Source: Clostridium cellulovorans 743B
Lineage (GTDB): Bacteria > Bacillota > Clostridia > Clostridiales > Clostridiaceae
Direction of reading: 5' to 3'
NCBI RefSeq assembly: GCF_000145275.1
Contig: NC_014393.1
Coordinates: 4,836,001-4,900,000 of the forward strand
Length of the DNA stretch: 64,000 nt
In this document: positions 61,193 through 64,000 of the stretch, piece after piece
How the letters are laid out: every line of letters begins with the position of its first letter
How positions within the stretch are numbered: position 1 is the stretch's first letter
Translations under genes and position numbers: made by a program
Notes under the pieces: generated by a model
What the model was told of the DNA's origin: nothing
Database searches by the model: none
The model's input: the letters and a program-made list of their open reading frames with translations, nothing else

Positions 61193-62581
61193 TTAAAATC
61201 CATTGTTTTCTGTAACTTCCTTCATCCAATGACCACTCTTTTTTATAGTCCTCTTATTAGTATTTAAATTTAGTTGGACAAAACCATATCTATTTTTATA
61301 GGCATTAGTCCAAGACCAATTATCAATAAAAGTCCACAAGTGATAGCCCTTAACATTAGCACCTTCTTCTATGGCCTTATGTAACCATATAAGATGATCC
61401 TTTATGAAATCTATCCTATAGCTATCATCTATAAATCCATCCTTTATAAAACGCTCCTCATCTTCAACACCCATACCATTCTCAGAAATATAAGATTCTA
61501 TATTTTCATAATTATCTCTTAGGTTGATCATTATATCGTATATACCTTTTTCATATATCTCCCAACCTCTATAGATGTTCATTTTTCTTCCTGGCATCTC
61601 ATAGTTATCAAAAAAGCTTTCTGGCATAAGCTTTGAATCATCCTTGCTTAGATTTTCCTTTGCCTTAACCCTTCTTGGTTGATAATAGTTTACACCCACT
61701 AAATCTATAGTATTGTTTTTAAGTAATTCCTTATCACCTTCTTGAACTACTGGTGTGAGATTATTTTCTTTTATAAACCTAACAAGTTCTTCTGGATATT
61801 CTCCTTTAGTAGCAGGATCTAAAAAACTTCTATTAAATAATAAATCTGCGATATTTGCTGCCTTTAAATCCTCATCTGAATTACTTCTTGGATATGATGG
61901 AGTAAGATTTAGAATAACTCCTATTTTTGCATCATTCAAATTCAAAGTTCTAAACTTCTCTATAGCTCTCGCCGTAGCAATATTAGTATTGTATGCAACT
62001 TGAACTGCTCTTTTAAAATCTGAAACATTTGGGTAATGGAAATCATAAAGATACCCACCTTCAACAGGAACTATCGGCTCATTAAAGGTAAACCACTTTT
62101 TCACCTTTTGACCAAAAAGTTCGAAGGTAACCTTTGCATAATCACTATAAGCTTCTACCACTTCTCTATTTTCAAAACCGCCTATATTCTGCATTTCTAT
62201 AGGCATATCAAAATGATATAAATTTACAAAAGGTTCTATACCATTAGCTAAAAGTTCATCTATAACATTGCTATAAAATTCTACTGCCTTTTCGTTTACC
62301 CGACCTACGCCTCCTGGAATAAGTCTTGACCAAGAAATAGAAAATCTAAAGCTATTATGTCCTATTTTCTTCATAAGCTGTATATCTTCTTTGTATCTGT
62401 GATAAAAATCACAAGTATTCTGAGGTCCTACACAATTAAAGAATCTTTGTGGCTCCTCTTGATACCAAAAGTCCCAAACATTTAGGCCCTTTCCATCTTT
62501 TCTAGCTGCTCCTTCACCTTGTGGTGCTGAAGATGCACTACCCCACCAAAAATCTACCGGAAATTTATATTTAATACTCAT
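61193..62581 (-). CDS. Glycoside hydrolase family 1, probably 6-phospho-beta-glycosidase
   Basis: 462 aa TIM barrel with acid/base Glu168 in TFNEP and nucleophile Glu367 in ISENGMG. In the substrate loop (420-432) Ser423-Trp424 replaces the Glu-Trp pair of non-phosphorylated beta-glucosidases, and Tyr432 is kept. The position of the phosphate-binding lysine of 6-phospho-beta-galactosidase is Asn430, although a lysine precedes it. It therefore looks like a phospho-glycosidase with a modified phosphate site. No PTS gene is adjacent. The start is preceded by a GGGGG-rich site. Confidence 0.88.
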   Translation of the reverse strand: MSIKYKFPVDFWWGSASSAPQGEGAARKDGKGLNVWDFWYQEEPQRFFNCVGPQNTCDFYHRYKEDIQLMKKIGHNSFRFSISWSRLIPGGVGRVNEKAVEFYSNVIDELLANGIEPFVNLYHFDMPIEMQNIGGFENREVVEAYSDYAKVTFELFGQKVKKWFTFNEPIVPVEGGYLYDFHYPNVSDFKRAVQVAYNTNIATARAIEKFRTLNLNDAKIGVILNLTPSYPRSNSDEDLKAANIADLLFNRSFLDPATKGEYPEELVRFIKENNLTPVVQEGDKELLKNNTIDLVGVNYYQPRRVKAKENLSKDDSKLMPESFFDNYEMPGRKMNIYRGWEIYEKGIYDIMINLRDNYENIESYISENGMGVEDEERFIKDGFIDDSYRIDFIKDHLIWLHKAIEEGANVKGYHLWTFIDNWSWTNAYKNRYGFVQLNLNTNKRTIKKSGHWMKEVTENNGF

Positions 62582-62711
62582 CCTTTAGCCCCCTATAATT
62601 CTTGCTAATTTTAAACGCTCATGTCCTAGTTATTTTCTAAATTTAATCCATATTACTATAGTGCCACCATCTTTACAATTATACAACCTTTGTTTGATTG
62701 CATGTTTTATT

Positions 62712-62747
62712 GGATACATATAAAGTTATACCTCTTTATATGTATCC
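62712..62747. other. Perfect 14-bp inverted repeat
   Basis: GGATACATATAAAG (62712-62725) and CTTTATATGTATCC (62734-62747), with an 8-nt loop, lie between the membrane protein gene and the GH1 gene. Neither strand has a T tract, so it may be an operator or a processing hairpin more than a terminator. Confidence 0.45.
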
Positions 62748-62782
62748 TCCCAATTATTATAATAAACTACGTAATGTATAAT

Positions 62783-64000
62783 CTACTCCTGAATCTTATC
62801 CCAAGATATCTTAAATACATTTTTCCAAAGAATTATCATAGCAATCAGTGCTATAACCATGTATCCATAGACACCAAAAGGTATAAAGCTTATTCCTACA
62901 TGAACTCCAGCTAACACTAATACTATAACCATCATAAGTAAGTTTGCAGCTGAATCGCCCTGCCCTTGAACTGCTGAAAATGGAAGGGAAAACGGAATTG
63001 CTTTCTTAGACATAGAAAAAATAAGTAAACTCATAATTACCGTAATAAGAAAGACAACTATTAAATCTGGTATTATCCTAGCTCCAAAAACAGCTATCAT
63101 GATTATATCTTCAAGAATCATTATAGGTAGTACCAGCCTAATTATACTTGCTTTTATTGCACCCTTAAAAATAGCAGTTGGTGACTTTATAGGCGCAGTT
63201 TTATATATCCAAGCGCCTTTGTAATTACCTGAAAATCTAAGCATCGATATTACTGTAGGAAGCATTGCAACACACATATATATAAACAAATATAATCTTC
63301 CACCTCTTATCGAGTCAAAGTTCTCACCATGGGCGAAAGAAAACATCATAATAAATGGGAACGCTAATGCCATCCCAATTGAAGGATAGACTTTAAGCTT
63401 AAATTCTCTTTCATTTTTTAACAACTTATAATAGAACTTGAAAAAGCTTTTCTCTTCCTTATTTGGACAAACCAAATTTGCAATTTTACTAAATAACTTG
63501 CCCTCTTCTTTTTTGCTTTTTGAACTATTGTCATTTAACTTTTGAAGATTCGCTTCAAAGGTTGGCGTAAGTTTTATATAAACAACTATAGAAACTATCG
63601 GAACTACTAACGCTAAAGCAGAAAGAATTATATAATTTATATCAAAATTGCCTTTTAAAATTAACTCATATGGTGCAGCAAACCAAACTGGTGGAACAAG
63701 ATAATGCCACCACTTAATATTTAAGACAGCCTCAAAATCTACAATATCAAACATCCTAGCAAGAAATTGATATCCTACACTCATGAAAATAACTAAAAAT
63801 ATTTGTACATAATTGATTATATCCTTTAACTTTTCTCCACTAGAGAATCTTATAATCAATAGATAGAACAGTGCCGTAATTATTACCACAAAAAGATTTA
63901 AAAGTATTACTTCAACTAAATAAATCAATAGAAATCCTACACCTTGAAAGAATGTACCCACTATCATTGGTAATAATGCAAGAGAAATTGTTATTTTACT
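62783..64000 (-). CDS. Multi-pass ABC-type membrane protein, 5' end outside the window
   Basis: The reading frame is open to the last base of the window (ahead of the methionine at 63967 it reads SKITISLALLP), so the true start lies outside. About ten to twelve hydrophobic helices are present, with a charged loop at about 140-175 (NDNSSKSKKEEGKLF) and FKFYYKLLKNEREFKLKVY. It resembles large export-type ABC permeases of Firmicutes that work with a separate ATPase, which would lie upstream outside the window. Function and substrate unknown. Confidence 0.75.
   Translation of the reverse strand, partial: SKITISLALLPMIVGTFFQGVGFLLIYLVEVILLNLFVVIITALFYLLIIRFSSGEKLKDIINYVQIFLVIFMSVGYQFLARMFDIVDFEAVLNIKWWHYLVPPVWFAAPYELILKGNFDINYIILSALALVVPIVSIVVYIKLTPTFEANLQKLNDNSSKSKKEEGKLFSKIANLVCPNKEEKSFFKFYYKLLKNEREFKLKVYPSIGMALAFPFIMMFSFAHGENFDSIRGGRLYLFIYMCVAMLPTVISMLRFSGNYKGAWIYKTAPIKSPTAIFKGAIKASIIRLVLPIMILEDIIMIAVFGARIIPDLIVVFLITVIMSLLIFSMSKKAIPFSLPFSAVQGQGDSAANLLMMVIVLVLAGVHVGISFIPFGVYGYMVIALIAMIILWKNVFKISWDKIQE

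Overview
The window is low-G+C Firmicute DNA, most likely from a solventogenic or saccharolytic Clostridium (Clostridium sensu stricto). The evidence is strongly AT-biased codon use, purine-rich GGAGG ribosome binding sites, many intrinsic terminators, a clostridial-type AraK-like ribulokinase behind AraR-like operators, an argC-argJ-carA-carB-argF operon and an LPXTG surface esterase. No rRNA, tRNA or CRISPR array was seen. The first ~3.3 kb is visibly less AT-rich than the rest.

Layout. 1-3.3 kb: right end of an integrative element, with a large serine recombinase, accessory small genes and a SymE-like protein, inserted into a 3-hydroxyacyl-CoA dehydrogenase gene, of which only the first ~115 codons remain. 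3.7-6.5 kb: a tandem-domain tautomerase, then a ribulokinase-type sugar kinase with two AraR-like operators. 6.6-12.5 kb: a tight four-gene minus-strand operon that I do not recognise as a described system. It encodes a membrane-anchored ~700-residue coiled coil with a YwqK-like tail, a TerB-like protein, a coiled-coil protein and a fusion of an HNH nuclease motif to hydrophobic, possibly membrane-inserting segments. It looks like a candidate phage-defence or biotic-conflict system. 12.8-14.2 kb: a CorC/HlyC-type membrane protein.

14.3-21.8 kb: a chemotaxis operon read cheY-cheA-cheW-mcp-cheR-cheB, in which the mcp is split by one extra base in a homopolymer. 22.0-26.1 kb: a TrpXYZ-like ABC importer (ATPase, permease, lipoprotein) and a second, orphan ATPase paralogue, separated by a cluster of TGTAGCA/TGCTACA heptamers. 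26.3-27.6 kb: an eroded island of small gene remnants resembling toxin-immunity accessory genes. 27.7-30.0 kb: an orphan hybrid-less sensor histidine kinase and a membrane partner. 30.2-39.2 kb: arginine biosynthesis, argCJ-carAB-argF divergent from argD, with two nearly identical 17-bp ARG-box-like sites between them.

39.5-64 kb: mixed chromosomal genes. These are a ketopantoate reductase, a ferritin-like protein, an ABC-F ATPase with a degenerate second site, an acyltransferase, a LacI regulator divergent from a large cell-wall-anchored SGNH esterase, a pseudo-signal-peptidase fusion, an AraC regulator with an FMN split-barrel protein, HelD, an RtcB-type RNA ligase, a galU remnant, an aminoglycoside/choline kinase-like protein, a PF06541 membrane protein, a GNAT, a GH1 glycosidase and a membrane protein running off the window. 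An 82-nt structured repeat occurs twice (16.2 and 52.0 kb), and a short promoter-terminator unit at 56.4 kb may be a small RNA.
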